DNA of 64,000 nucleotides from Levilactobacillus wangkuiensis (GTDB taxonomy: Bacteria; Bacillota; Bacilli; Lactobacillales; Lactobacillaceae), in NCBI RefSeq assembly GCF_016861605.1, contig NZ_BOLM01000006.1, forward strand, positions 1 to 64,000, written 5' to 3'. The notes beneath the pieces were generated by a model. That model was not told the origin of the DNA, searched no databases, and worked only from the letters and a program-made list of their open reading frames with translations. Each line of letters opens with the position of its first letter. The first letter of the stretch is position 1. The position numbers and the translations under genes are program-made. Positions 17,827 to 26,855 of this stretch are shown here, in pieces.

Positions 17827-19104
17827 TTGGAAACCACACACTTGCCGCACTGGCGGCGCAACATCTATCTCTTCTTAACCAGTCAGTTCCTGTCGGGAAT
17901 CACCAGCATGGTGGTCCAGTACGCCATCATCTGGTACTTGACCAAGCAAACGGGCTCGGCAACGGTCCTCAGCCTGGCGACGCTGCTGGGGATGCTCCCG
18001 ATGGTGCTCCTCAGTCCTTTCGTGGGGCCATTCGTTGACCGTCTCAACAAGAAGGCCCTGCTGATTGTCCCAGACATCGTGGCCGCCATCTTCGCCATTA
18101 TTTTATCGATTGCCGGTACGCTCCAGTCGACCTTTCCCCTGTGGCTGATTTTCATTTCGCTACTGGTCCGGTCGATTGCGCAGACCTTTCAGATGCCAAC
18201 GATTCAGTCGATTCTGCCGACCATGGTGCCGACCGATGAGCTCACGCGCATCAACGGGCAGCTGGGGATGGTCCAGTCGGCCAACATGATTATTTCACCG
18301 GCGCTGGGCGCATTTCTCTTTGCCATCGTCCCCATGAATTTCTTAATTTTAATCGATGTGCTGGGCGCCATCATTGGGATTAGCCTGTTGACGTTCGTGC
18401 GGATTCCCGAGCATCCCGTGATTGACGAAAAGGTTCACGTTCTGGCCGATGCCAAATTTGGGCTGATGAAGCTCCGCAACACGCGGGGTCTCTGGGCTAT
18501 CACCATGATTGGTGCGGCCTTCACGCTGATGTTCATGCCCGCCGCCAGCCTGTACCCGCTGATGACCATGGGCTACTTCCACGGCACGGTCGGCCAGGCT
18601 GGCCTGATCGAAGTCATTTACTCTGTCGGCATGCTCGCCGGGGGCGCCATCATTGGCCTCTTTGGTAATTGGCGCGACCGGATGAAACCCATCTTCTGGG
18701 CGACCGTCGCCATGGGCGTGACCTTCGGCGGTAGCGGCTTTCTGCCGGGCAACCAAACCGGCTTCGTCTGGTTCGTGGTCTTAAACGCCTTAGCCGGTGC
18801 CATGACGCCGTTCTATAGCACCCTGTTGATGGCGATGATCCAACAGAGTTTCCCCGCCGACCAACTCGGCCGCGTGCTGGGCGTGCTCAACTCCTTGACC
18901 AGTGTTGCTGGCCCAGTCGGCCTGATATTTGCGGGTCCCCTGGCCGACAGCCTTGGCGTCGAAAAACTGTTTATCATCGGCGGCCTCGGCTCCCTAATCT
19001 GTGGTCTCGCCATGTGGCTGTTGCCGAGCGCTCGCGCTTACGACCAACAGTTACAGGCGCGCCTAGCAACTGAGGCGTTAGCTCAACCCGATTTAGACGA
19101 TTAA
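17827..19104 (+). CDS. MFS efflux transporter (MFS_3/EntS-like)
   Basis: Twelve-span exporter of drug or siderophore type; LTSQFLSGITSMVVQYAIIW is the typical first span and PFVGPFVDRLNKK the loop 2-3 motif. The open frame starts far upstream at 17602, overlapping the MerR gene and its terminator. A run GAGGGGGG at 17811-17818 stands eight bases before TTG at 17827 (reading LETTHLPHWRRN), so TTG is taken as start, giving 425 aa, the usual length. Confidence 0.82.
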   Translation: METTHLPHWRRNIYLFLTSQFLSGITSMVVQYAIIWYLTKQTGSATVLSLATLLGMLPMVLLSPFVGPFVDRLNKKALLIVPDIVAAIFAIILSIAGTLQSTFPLWLIFISLLVRSIAQTFQMPTIQSILPTMVPTDELTRINGQLGMVQSANMIISPALGAFLFAIVPMNFLILIDVLGAIIGISLLTFVRIPEHPVIDEKVHVLADAKFGLMKLRNTRGLWAITMIGAAFTLMFMPAASLYPLMTMGYFHGTVGQAGLIEVIYSVGMLAGGAIIGLFGNWRDRMKPIFWATVAMGVTFGGSGFLPGNQTGFVWFVVLNALAGAMTPFYSTLLMAMIQQSFPADQLGRVLGVLNSLTSVAGPVGLIFAGPLADSLGVEKLFIIGGLGSLICGLAMWLLPSARAYDQQLQARLATEALAQPDLDD

Positions 19105-19109
19105 TCCTA

Positions 19110-19139
19110 AGGACCTGTTTCCGGACAGGTCCTTTTTTA
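19110..19139 (+). terminator. terminator of the MFS gene
   Basis: AGGACCTGT-TTCCGG-ACAGGTCCT followed by TTTTTT. Confidence 0.88.
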
Positions 19140-19140
19140 C

Positions 19141-19185
19141 TTGACTTACTGAATGAATTAAATTAATATTCATTCAGTAAGTCAA
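19141..19185. promoter_or_regulatory. TetR operator 1 (autoregulatory palindrome)
   Basis: Perfect 18-bp inverted repeat (19141-19158 with 19168-19185, nine-base centre) just before the TetR gene. Its core TGAATGAAT-N9-ATTCATTCA recurs at 19797-19823. Confidence 0.82.
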
Positions 19186-19201
19186 GGAGGTCGCTTAATC
19201 T

Positions 19202-19768
19202 ATGGATGACAAACAGCAACGCCTATTCACTGCCGCTCGGGACTTGTTCCTAGCACAGGGCTTCAAGGCCACTAGTATCGCGGATATCGCGGCCAAAGCG
19301 GATGTCGCGGTCGGGACCTTTTACAATTTCTATCAATCTAAAACAGCCATCTTTATCACCGTCTATAACCAAGAAAATGAGTGGATCAAGCAGGCTATCA
19401 TTAGCCAAATTGACCTGACGGCGGACCCCGCAACGGTCGTCCAAGCTGTTCTCCAACAAATCTTCACCCAATCCACTAACAATCGCATTCTCCAGGAATG
19501 GTTTAGCAACCCCAAGCTCAACGCGATTATCGCTAAGACCAACCAGGACATTGCCGCCGATAGCGTGGTCTACGCGACCCTCATGGTGCTGATCACCGAC
19601 TGGCAACAGCGCGGCTTACTCGCGCCCGGCATGACCCAGGACCGAATTCTCAGCCTGTTCAACGCCCTCACCGTGGTTGATTTTCACCAGAGTGAAGTCC
19701 AAACGGCCGACTATTTCCAACTGGTCAGCGACCTGATCACCGGTATTCTTCATGTCATTCTAAAATAG
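19202..19768 (+). CDS. TetR-family repressor
   Basis: N-terminal helix-turn-helix (FKATSIADIAAKADVAVGTF, then YNFYQSK), 188 aa, ligand domain variable. GGAGG precedes the ATG. Two copies of the same spaced palindrome, one before this gene and one before the DUF4097-like gene downstream, indicate autoregulation and control of that neighbour. Confidence 0.88.
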   Translation: MDDKQQRLFTAARDLFLAQGFKATSIADIAAKADVAVGTFYNFYQSKTAIFITVYNQENEWIKQAIISQIDLTADPATVVQAVLQQIFTQSTNNRILQEWFSNPKLNAIIAKTNQDIAADSVVYATLMVLITDWQQRGLLAPGMTQDRILSLFNALTVVDFHQSEVQTADYFQLVSDLITGILHVILK

Positions 19769-19796
19769 CCACAACGGTTATTTTTTTCAATCAAAA

Positions 19797-19823
19797 TGAA
19801 TGAATTAAAAATATATTCATTCA
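19797..19823. promoter_or_regulatory. TetR operator 2
   Basis: TGAATGAAT (19797-19805), nine bases, ATTCATTCA (19815-19823): same half-sites and spacing as operator 1, immediately before the 19839 gene. Confidence 0.8.
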
Positions 19824-19838
19824 AAAAAGGAGCCCATT

Positions 19839-20531
19839 ATGAAAAAAATTCTACTTACTTTGTTAGTTCTCATCATTGTCCTTGTCTTAATCCTAGGCGG
19901 CTTAGTTCTCTGGACCACCAGTACCAACCGGCGTTTCACCGTCAATTCATTGACCACCACGCCACTCACGACTAAATCCGTTGACCTAGACACGGTCCCC
20001 AAGAACCTGACGCTCACCCTCCGGACCGCCAAATTGATTATTAAACCCGGACAACAGAATCGTCTGACTCTTAGTAATGTCGCCACCAACCAGTACGTCA
20101 TCTCGACGACCAACAATCAGCTAGACGTTAAAGAGTCTAACTTGTCCAGCCATCCCTTTGAAATTGGTCACTCGCCCGTCTTAATACTCAACCTAACCGA
20201 CGCCCACGTGTTGCGGAATTTAACCATCGACCAATTCAACGGCACGCTCAAGTTGAACGACCTTACCACCCAGCACCTCAAAATCCATCACCACAATGGC
20301 ACAACCATCGCGCACCACCTAACCGTCACGGCCGGTGGCACGCTGGTCAAGGATAATGGCAGTACCACCCTCAACCAGCTGTCCAGTGACGGTCTCCAGG
20401 TCGCCTTTAAGACCGGTCAAGTCCACGTGAACGGCAAAAAAGCCGCCCACAACAGCCACCACTACACCCAAGCGGGCCAGCATCCCCTGACCATCACCAG
20501 CGGGTCGGGCCAGGTCCGCATCACAAACTAA
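19839..20531 (+). CDS. membrane-anchored DUF4097-like beta-repeat protein
   Basis: One N-terminal membrane segment (residues 4-26, LLTLLVLIIVLVLILGGLVL) followed by about 200 extracellular residues rich in Thr, Asn, Leu and His with a repeating pattern suggestive of a right-handed beta-helix (ANLTIDQFNG-like turns). This fits the DUF4097/DUF4098 family often found with envelope-stress or PadR/TetR regulators. Controlled by TetR operator 2, so it is probably induced when the TetR ligand is present. Function unknown. Confidence 0.7.
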   Translation: MKKILLTLLVLIIVLVLILGGLVLWTTSTNRRFTVNSLTTTPLTTKSVDLDTVPKNLTLTLRTAKLIIKPGQQNRLTLSNVATNQYVISTTNNQLDVKESNLSSHPFEIGHSPVLILNLTDAHVLRNLTIDQFNGTLKLNDLTTQHLKIHHHNGTTIAHHLTVTAGGTLVKDNGSTTLNQLSSDGLQVAFKTGQVHVNGKKAAHNSHHYTQAGQHPLTITSGSGQVRITN

Positions 20532-20571
20532 AAAGACACGGCCAAGGGGCAAACCTCCTGGCCGTGTCTTT
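20532..20571. terminator. bidirectional terminator
   Basis: AAAGACACGGCCA (20532-20544) with TGGCCGTGTCTTT (20559-20571). Confidence 0.8.
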
Positions 20572-20620
20572 ACTTGCTAAAACAAGTATTTTCTATTCGC
20601 GAAATTAATAATTGGTGGGG

Positions 20621-21808
20621 CTACATCTTCTTTTCGAAACCTTCCATTGGGGCCGCTTCGTTTTGGTAATCGGCCGCAACAGCGGGGTCCGTGGTGAAGT
20701 GCATCACGGAGTAGAAGGCGCCCTTCAGGTAGTACTGCATAGCCACCGGAATCTTCAGTTCGGTCATTTCAGATGGTGAAAGTTGGTAACGGATGCTGGC
20801 TTCATCCCCGTCCAGCACCTTTTCCATCCATTGGGGTTCGCGAATCATTTCGCGGCCCATGGCCACCAAATCAGCCCCCATGGCGAGAACAGCATCGGCG
20901 TCAGCTGGCGTTTCCACGGAACCGACACCAATCAGTGGCTTGCGGCCAGCTAACTGGGCAACAAACTTCTTGATCAACGGTTCGTGGTCGCTCTTGTCGT
21001 TCAAAGACGTCCGTTGCGCAGAACCCATGGACATGTGCACGTAATCCACGTCGGAATCGCCTAACATATCCAGGAAGGCTAAGCTATCAGCTAAACGAAT
21101 CCCTGGTGTTTCGATTTCCTCGGGTGAGATCCGGTAGCCCAACAGGAATGGGCGGTCGGCGTACTGGGTAATCGCCTCATGGGCGCTGGTGATCACGGCC
21201 TTGGCAAAGGCCATCCGGTCATCACGATTGCCACCCCACTTGTCCGTCCGACGATTTGAGTTAGGAGAGAAGAACTGCTGCAACAGGTAGGTGTTGGCCC
21301 CATGCAGTTCGACCCCGTCAAAACCAGCGGCAATGGCCCGCCGCGTGGCTTCGCCAAAGGCAACGATCAACTCATCAATTTCCGCCGCCGTCATTTCTCG
21401 AGGCGTCTGCGAATCGGCTGGAAAGGCGGCCTTGACGGCACTAGCACTGACTGGTTGGGTGCCACGGAGAATGCTGTCGTTAGACTTCCGGCCAGCGTGG
21501 AAAATCTGCAGGACGGCCTTGGTACCATTGCGCTTCATGGCGTTGGCCAAGCGACTCAATCCCTCGATGTCGGTATCATCGGCAATTGACAGTTCGCCTT
21601 CGAAGCCCTTGCCGCCAGCAATCACGTTGGCCACTTCACCAATGATCATGCCAACGCCACCGGCCCGAGCGCCGTAGAAGTCGATTTCATCGTTGGTCAC
21701 GTGGCCGTCGTAGAAACTCGACATGGTCGTGGTTGGGGACATGATTACCCGGTTCTTTAACGTAATCCCGTTCTTAAAGCTAAAGTCCTGTTGAAAATTA
21801 TAAGTCAT
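20621..21808 (-). CDS. NADH:flavin oxidoreductase, Old Yellow Enzyme family
   Basis: FMN-dependent ene-reductase. TIM-barrel signatures: NRVIMSPTTTM near residue 20, QIFHAGRKS, FDGVELHGANTYLLQQFFSP, NRRTDKWGG and the phosphate-binding GVGSVETPADADAVL. About 395 aa. AAAGGTGG lies eight bases before the ATG at 21808. Its start overlaps the end of the small HxlR-like gene by 11 bases, so the two are co-translated and the regulator may sense the substrate or redox state. Confidence 0.9.
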   Translation of the reverse strand: MTYNFQQDFSFKNGITLKNRVIMSPTTTMSSFYDGHVTNDEIDFYGARAGGVGMIIGEVANVIAGGKGFEGELSIADDTDIEGLSRLANAMKRNGTKAVLQIFHAGRKSNDSILRGTQPVSASAVKAAFPADSQTPREMTAAEIDELIVAFGEATRRAIAAGFDGVELHGANTYLLQQFFSPNSNRRTDKWGGNRDDRMAFAKAVITSAHEAITQYADRPFLLGYRISPEEIETPGIRLADSLAFLDMLGDSDVDYVHMSMGSAQRTSLNDKSDHEPLIKKFVAQLAGRKPLIGVGSVETPADADAVLAMGADLVAMGREMIREPQWMEKVLDGDEASIRYQLSPSEMTELKIPVAMQYYLKGAFYSVMHFTTDPAVAADYQNEAAPMEGFEKKM

Positions 21809-22106
21809 CTGATTTTCCACCTTTCTGAATTGCGGTACATTTTTGAATTGCCGTTAAAATCGGTCGGAGGGTCTCGCCGGCTGGCGTCAGCGCCCAGCGC
21901 CGTTGTTTCACGTGAAACATCACGAGTTGGCAGCGCTGCAATCGCCACAAACCACACCAACAGCCCCACCGTTGCTTGCCATTTAGCCGCTGCCAGATCA
22001 TCCCCATGGATTGGGAACCCTCTGCCAGCAACAGGAGTAGTTGCCACTGCACGGGTTGCGTGACCACCGTTTGGGTCGTCTGTAACCCGCGAATCGAATG
22101 CGCCAT
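21798..22106 (-). CDS. small HxlR-like winged-helix protein
   Basis: 102 aa. WQLLLLLAEGSQSMGMIWQRL and WALTPAGETLRPILTAI match the start and the wing/helix end of HxlR regulators, with a diverged, Cys/Trp-rich middle. GAGGAGG lies seven bases before the ATG. It overlaps the OYE gene. It may be a genuine reduced regulator or one losing its middle part; a longer alternative frame from 22122 in another phase does not look like protein. Confidence 0.6.
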   Translation of the reverse strand: MAHSIRGLQTTQTVVTQPVQWQLLLLLAEGSQSMGMIWQRLNGKQRWGCWCGLWRLQRCQLVMFHVKQRRWALTPAGETLRPILTAIQKCTAIQKGGKSDDL

Positions 22107-22151
22107 CGCGCCACCTCCTCAACGAAACCTAGCATAACCGCTTGCTGGGCA

Positions 22152-22180
22152 GAAAAAAAGAAGGCACTTAAAAGTACCTC
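22152..22180 (-). terminator. terminator after the HxlR regulator
   Basis: Minus strand AGGTACTT/AAGTGCCT stem followed by a run of seven T. Confidence 0.7.
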
Positions 22181-22184
22181 CTGA

Positions 22185-22556
22185 TTAATTTTCTAAAATA
22201 TGGCTGAAGCCCCCGTGGTCGTTGGCAATTTCCATGTCGGGCACTTCACTGGCCCGACGTTCACCCCACACGGACATCTGTACCAAAATCTGGCCCAGAG
22301 AACGGCCCAGGTCGGTCAACGCGTAGGTGACTTTAAACGGTGCCCGCTCGCCAGAAATGTGGCGGACGATGATGCCGTCTTGTTCCAGCTCCCGCAGTTG
22401 TTGCGTCAGTACCTTTTGCGAGATGGCCGGCAACTCGCGGCGGAGGTCACACGTTCTTTGGGGCCGATTGCCCAAATGGCACAGCAGTTGTGGCTTCCAT
22501 TTCCCACTAATAATGCCCAGCGTTGCCTCGACCCCATTGTTATACGACTTTTTCAC
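22185..22556 (-). CDS. HxlR-family regulator
   Basis: 123 aa with the whole HxlR domain: GIISGKWKPQLLCHLGNRPQ, ISQKVLTQQLRELEQDGI, then a wing and YALTDLGRSL. Members often respond to electrophiles or oxidants and control nearby oxidoreductases, which fits the OYE gene downstream. Its own terminator separates it from that operon. Confidence 0.88.
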   Translation of the reverse strand: MKKSYNNGVEATLGIISGKWKPQLLCHLGNRPQRTCDLRRELPAISQKVLTQQLRELEQDGIIVRHISGERAPFKVTYALTDLGRSLGQILVQMSVWGERRASEVPDMEIANDHGGFSHILEN

Positions 22557-22708
22557 GTGATGACCTCCTCAATAGTTTTACTCATTATAGCGCCTAAGTG
22601 ACCTTTGGGGGAGTAGGCACCTTTTAGTAACCATGGAATTAATCTCCTTTTCCATCCTTAGAAGTGTAAAATGAGATTAATTTTAAATAGAGAGGTAAGT
22701 GTTTGTAA

Positions 22709-23137
22709 TTGTATGATCTTAAATTTCGAATTCTAGCTAGTTGTATGGCGGTCGTGCCTACAGCAATCATCGGTGCAGAATGGTATATTAACTTATCAAT
22801 GAATGAAACACCCTTAGAGTTTGCAGTTGCAATCCTATTGCTGGCTTGGGTTTGGCTAGCATCATTGGTTAGTAGCATAGTTCTTTTAAGACTGATTTCG
22901 ATCTTCTTATATCAAAAATCAGTTCAACAGCTTTTAAAAACGCCTAATCTTAATTACATGCTAGAATCCAGAGATTTGCAGGATCTGTATAAAATTTTTC
23001 AAGCACTCGATTTCAGCTACTCTAGAAAACTCAGAAAGGTTGCGAAAAAAGAGAGTATGGATCAAAAACGTAAACGCTTAATCGAAGCCATTATCCATCG
23101 TAAAAGTTTACTGGAAATGGACGAGAATAAGTTGTAA
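22709..23137 (+). CDS. uncharacterised two-span membrane protein
   Basis: 142 aa, unrecognised. Two hydrophobic segments (about residues 8-28 and 36-62) then a basic, Lys/Arg-rich cytoplasmic tail with a predicted coil. A TTG start (22709) follows AGAGG at 22691-22695, a rather long spacing. The gene is clearly more A+T-rich than its neighbours, so it was probably acquired. Confidence 0.55.
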   Translation: MYDLKFRILASCMAVVPTAIIGAEWYINLSMNETPLEFAVAILLLAWVWLASLVSSIVLLRLISIFLYQKSVQQLLKTPNLNYMLESRDLQDLYKIFQALDFSYSRKLRKVAKKESMDQKRKRLIEAIIHRKSLLEMDENKL

Positions 23138-23176
23138 TTGCTAGAATTGATTCTATCGCGAACGTAATAGCACTGC

Positions 23177-23220
23177 AGAGAGACCAAGCAACCGTTTTTC
23201 GACGGGGCTTGGCCTCTTTG
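23177..23220 (+). terminator. terminator of the 22709 gene
   Basis: AGAG-A-CCAAGC with GCTTGG-CCTCT, followed by TTGATTT. Confidence 0.6.
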
Positions 23221-23363
23221 ATTTGTCATGTATATTGTGCCATGGAGCCCACGGAACGTCGTGCAGATTCGGCCCGGCCATAACGTCAAACGGGATGGAA
23301 ACTTACGGCAAAGAACCATCAAATTATTAATTAATAATCAAAAATAGTAATTATTAATAATTA

Positions 23364-23393
23364 AAGGAGCCGCCATATTAGCGACCCCTTTTT
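23364..23393 (-). terminator. terminator after repeat R2
   Basis: Minus strand GGGGTCGC with GCGGCTCC (two G-T pairs) then TTTAATT. It would end the CDF transcript after R2. Confidence 0.5.
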
Positions 23394-23470
23394 GTTCAAA
23401 CAACTTGTTTTTTAGTTTTAAAAACTCATATCGCCTGAAAGGCCTAAGAAACACCGTGCTGGCTTCCAAC

Positions 23471-23750
23471 GGGGTTAAACCCATGTCAGCCGCAGGGCTG
23501 GGAAAAATGAGCCAGTCGTGGAAGTGACCAGAGGCGAGCCAAGATGCCCGGCTGTGTCGATGGCCTTGGCTGGGGTACTTTCTCAGCCTAGCCCATGGGG
23601 CAACCTTTGAGACCGCCCTTTGGCTCAAAGTTGAGGTGGAAGCCCGCTTCTCAGGCTGGAACCGACCCCACAGCAGGGTATCTTGAGCGCGCCGCCGAGA
23701 ACGAACGCGACCAGGCTCAGTTTTCACCGAAGTCAACATCAGTCTAACCC
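23471..23750 (+). repeat. R2: structured interspersed element, long form
   Basis: Begins GGGTTAAACCC and ends GTCTAACCC. Shares the CAGCCGCAGGG entry, CTTTGAG-loop-CTCAAAG hairpin and CCCCACAGC block with all copies, but has the longer middle (GTGACCAGAGGCG) of the R2/R3/R5/R6 subtype. Its last bases overlap the stop codon (23744-23746) of the CDF gene. Confidence 0.82.
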
Positions 23751-24721
23751 GCTGGGACAGCCATCACGTTGGTGTCGACGACGCCGAACTCGTGGCGCAT
23801 CGCCGCCTCAATCTCCTCGCCCAACCGGTAACTATCCTGCACTTCCATGTGGGCGTCGACCGCAATCACCAGATCAACCGTGACCACGTTACCGTTGTAG
23901 TGGGCCTTGAGGTCTTCCACCCGTTTGACCCCGGCAAAGCCCGCGGCCATTTGCCGAAATTGTTCTTCAACTTCCGGGTCAAAGTAGTCGGCCAGGTTCA
24001 AGCTACTCTCACGGAAAATCTTGATGCCCGCCGTCAGAATATAGATACCGACCAACATACTGGCCACGCCATCAAGCCAGGTCAGTTTGAACGCCAGCGC
24101 ACCACCAATCGCAATCATGGTCGCGATACTGGTCATGGCGTCGCTCAAACTATCCAGCGCGGCGGCCGTCAATGCAGCGTTCTTTAATTTTCGACCGGCC
24201 CGCCGGTTCAGCCACCACACCCCTAGCATGACGACCGTGGCGATGCCGGCCCCCAGAATCGTAATCGGTTGGGGCACCTCCTGGTCGGCGGGATTCATGA
24301 GACTCTTGATGCCGCTGTAGATGACGCTGGCGGCGATGGCAATCATCACGATCCCGGTCAGCATGGTGAAGACCGTTTCGTAGTGAAACCGCGTCAATTG
24401 AAGGCGTTGGCCGCTGTGGCTGTAGTCCTCCGGTAGCGGCTGACCCATCAAATCATCGTCGTGAATATCACGGGCGATGTAGATGCCAATTAATAACAAA
24501 ATGGTGGAAATAATTCCGGATAAATTGTTAAACGCATCGGCCCGCAACGTTTGGGAGTGCCCGACAATGGCTAAGTAGAACTCGATCACGGAGATACTCA
24601 AGTAGGCCCCCACGTTTAAGTATAGGTGCCGCTGAGCGCCGCGTAACTTGGCCAACTCGGCCTGTTGCCGCGCCTGCCATTCGGCCTGTTCCTGTTGCCG
24701 ATGCTTGTCTAATTCTTTCAT
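23744..24721 (-). CDS. cation diffusion facilitator (Zn/Mn/Fe efflux)
   Basis: CDF exporter with six spans: ISVIEFYLAIVGHSQTLRADAF carries the first metal-site motif (H-x5-D) and ALDSLSDAMTSIATMI the second (D-x3-D). A cytoplasmic ferredoxin-like C-terminal domain follows. AGAGGGG stands six bases before the ATG at 24721. Metal specificity is not readable. Its stop codon overlaps repeat R2, which would form its mRNA 3' end. Confidence 0.88.
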   Translation of the reverse strand: MKELDKHRQQEQAEWQARQQAELAKLRGAQRHLYLNVGAYLSISVIEFYLAIVGHSQTLRADAFNNLSGIISTILLLIGIYIARDIHDDDLMGQPLPEDYSHSGQRLQLTRFHYETVFTMLTGIVMIAIAASVIYSGIKSLMNPADQEVPQPITILGAGIATVVMLGVWWLNRRAGRKLKNAALTAAALDSLSDAMTSIATMIAIGGALAFKLTWLDGVASMLVGIYILTAGIKIFRESSLNLADYFDPEVEEQFRQMAAGFAGVKRVEDLKAHYNGNVVTVDLVIAVDAHMEVQDSYRLGEEIEAAMRHEFGVVDTNVMAVPAG

Positions 24722-24814
24722 ACACAACCCCTCTTATCCGCTTAGATAGCTCCATTATAAGTCGTTTAACCGCTGCGTGATCAGTGAATTTCAGCGTTAA
24801 CTAAGTAACGATTC

Positions 24815-25789
24815 CTAACCAAACACGACGGCATCAATCTGCTTCCCCAGTTGATTCATCGCCGGAACCTGCTGGGAGAGCTCGCCATTTTGCGATAGCG
24901 CCACGACCACCACGGCCTGCTTGCCCCGAGCAAAAATGGCCGCGTCATTTTCCACGCCGTAGGTATCGAACTCACCGGTCTTGTTATAAATTTGACGACT
25001 GGCTGGCACCAATTTGGGTAGCTTGGTGTGATTGGTATTAGCCGCCATCAACTTTAAAATCGCCGTATCGGCGGCGCGTGAAATCAGCTGGTGCCGCCAG
25101 ATCTTCATTAACAGGTTTCCTAAATCGCGAGCAGAGGTTTCGTTGTCCCGTCCCGCTGCAAGCGCCTTTTGATCCATCATCTTTCGCCGAAGAACCGTTT
25201 GGGTGGCACCCAAGCGTTTAATCTCCTGATTGACGGCCGCCAAGCCCCCGACCTCGCGGATGATGATGTTGGTGGCGGTGTTATCGCTCACGGTCATCAT
25301 GTCCTTTAGCAAGTCGCGATTGGTGACCCGCGTTCCGGCGGCTTGCGCCTGTAGATTCCCGGTACCACCTACCTTATCCGCCTCACGGAGCGTATAGGTC
25401 GCGGCCAAATCAAACTTGCCAGCCGCAACCTGACGATAGACTGTCGCCAAAATAAATAGTTTAATATCACTCGCAGCCTTCTGTGAGCGGTTGTGCCAAC
25501 TCAGTGTCTGCCCCGCCGTCGTTTGAATATACACGGCATTTTGTCCCTTCAAGTGGCCCATCGTGCTCTGCGCAATTTGTTTGAATGGCGCGGTTTGAAC
25601 CGGCTTGGTCGTTTGGGACTTAGCCGGTTTTGCTTTAGGTGTTTTTGGCTTGGTTACGCTAGAACTGGCCGATGCCGAGCGGCTAGATGTCATCTTTTTC
25701 GCCGCCTGATGGGCTTGGCCACGCGACTGACAGCCGACCAATCCCAAACTCGCGACACCGACCAGTAACCACAATCCCCATTTTTTCAT
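24815..25789 (-). CDS. lipoprotein with class A beta-lactamase/serine-hydrolase fold
   Basis: Lipobox LVGC (Cys20), then a Ser/Lys/Pro-rich linker (residues 30-65) and a penicillin-binding-like domain. Catalytic motifs: SDIK (Ser107, Lys110), SDN (168-170) and KTG (270-272). AGGAGG precedes the ATG at 25789. Such proteins in lactobacilli are usually cell-wall-associated esterases/transpeptidase-like enzymes rather than resistance lactamases; activity cannot be assigned. Confidence 0.8.
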   Translation of the reverse strand: MKKWGLWLLVGVASLGLVGCQSRGQAHQAAKKMTSSRSASASSSVTKPKTPKAKPAKSQTTKPVQTAPFKQIAQSTMGHLKGQNAVYIQTTAGQTLSWHNRSQKAASDIKLFILATVYRQVAAGKFDLAATYTLREADKVGGTGNLQAQAAGTRVTNRDLLKDMMTVSDNTATNIIIREVGGLAAVNQEIKRLGATQTVLRRKMMDQKALAAGRDNETSARDLGNLLMKIWRHQLISRAADTAILKLMAANTNHTKLPKLVPASRQIYNKTGEFDTYGVENDAAIFARGKQAVVVVALSQNGELSQQVPAMNQLGKQIDAVVFG

Positions 25790-25805
25790 CAAAATTCCTC
25801 CTGAC

Positions 25806-25848
25806 CTAAAAATACACGGCGGCCGTCAGATGCGGGTTGCCGTGTATT
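25806..25848 (-). terminator. terminator after the 25861-26634 lipoprotein gene
   Basis: AATACACGGC (25811-25820) with GCCGTGTATT (25839-25848); minus-strand T-run follows. Confidence 0.72.
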
Positions 25849-25860
25849 GAAGATTCTGAT

Positions 25861-26634
25861 TTACTGCATCCAGACTTCGTTCACTAAATCACCATCGTAC
25901 GAGTTACCGTCCGTCAACACGATATCATCGTCGTAGGACGTGTAGCCGTAGTACGTTTCGTGCTCGCCGTTGCTCCAAACCACGTCGATTTCCACGTTAG
26001 CATCGATGGTCTTGGTATCGTTGGTGCCGGTCGTCACGTCATAGGACAAGACGCCGTGCGCGCCGGAATCCTTGATGGTCGCGGTCCCGTGGAAGGCAGA
26101 ACCATCGTTGTTGTTCTGCACGACCGAGCCGTTATCGTGAATCGTCAACGTCTCCTGTTGCCGGTCGCCATCGTCGTCATTATAGAAATAATAGTCGCCA
26201 ACGTACTTGCTGTACCCGTCAAAACTGTTGTTGGTAGTGGTCGTCGTGGTCGTGTTGCCCCCACTGGCCTGAGTCGTGGTCGCGCTATTGCCCTTGGACT
26301 GGGTCTTCTTCAACAGAAATTTGTCGTTGCTCTTTTGCAGACTGAAAAATTCCGTCTTCAGGGCGCCAAACCCCTTCTTGTTCAAGTCCGTCAGATTAAT
26401 GCTGCTCAGCTTTTTGTTCGACTGCTTGTATTTGCCATCGGCATTCAGGGATTGCGCTGCCGCGATAATTGACTCATCTTTGGCCGTTTTCCCCGATCCC
26501 TGTTTACTGCTAGATTGGCTTTGCTTAAACGCATTCTTGGCCTGCCGACTACTCATATTAGACGTACATCCCGCCAAGCTCCCCGCTGCCAACAACGCAA
26601 CAGCGACCGTTAGCCAGTGCTTTTTATGTGCCAT
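25861..26634 (-). CDS. uncharacterised lipoprotein
   Basis: Signal MAHKKHWLTVAVALLAAGS and lipobox LAGC (Cys23); a Ser/Lys-rich spacer, a helical region around residues 50-110, a Thr/Asn-rich linker and an acidic C-terminal beta-type domain with Tyr and Asp clusters (GDYYFYNDDDGDRQQ). 257 aa. Looks like a surface lipoprotein; no function known. Confidence 0.75.
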   Translation of the reverse strand: MAHKKHWLTVAVALLAAGSLAGCTSNMSSRQAKNAFKQSQSSSKQGSGKTAKDESIIAAAQSLNADGKYKQSNKKLSSINLTDLNKKGFGALKTEFFSLQKSNDKFLLKKTQSKGNSATTTQASGGNTTTTTTTNNSFDGYSKYVGDYYFYNDDDGDRQQETLTIHDNGSVVQNNNDGSAFHGTATIKDSGAHGVLSYDVTTGTNDTKTIDANVEIDVVWSNGEHETYYGYTSYDDDIVLTDGNSYDGDLVNEVWMQ

Positions 26635-26855
26635 TTTTCTGCCTCCGCAATTGATTTATGTACTTCTTATTGTCAATTTTAGGCCAACCCATCAACAACT
26701 ACAATGGCTAACACTAAATAGTGATTTGTCGATTAATAATCAAGATAAACGACAATTGTTGTCGCAAATTATCGGCTTAAATACGCTGCTGATTCCCTAT
26801 GTCTGTGGTAAATACCAGCCACAGTCAGGCCACGCTAACGGCAAGCCCCGTAACT
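26635..26855. other. upstream region of the lipoprotein gene
   Basis: A+T-rich sequence with likely minus-strand promoter elements; nothing else recognisable before repeat R3 begins. Confidence 0.3.
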
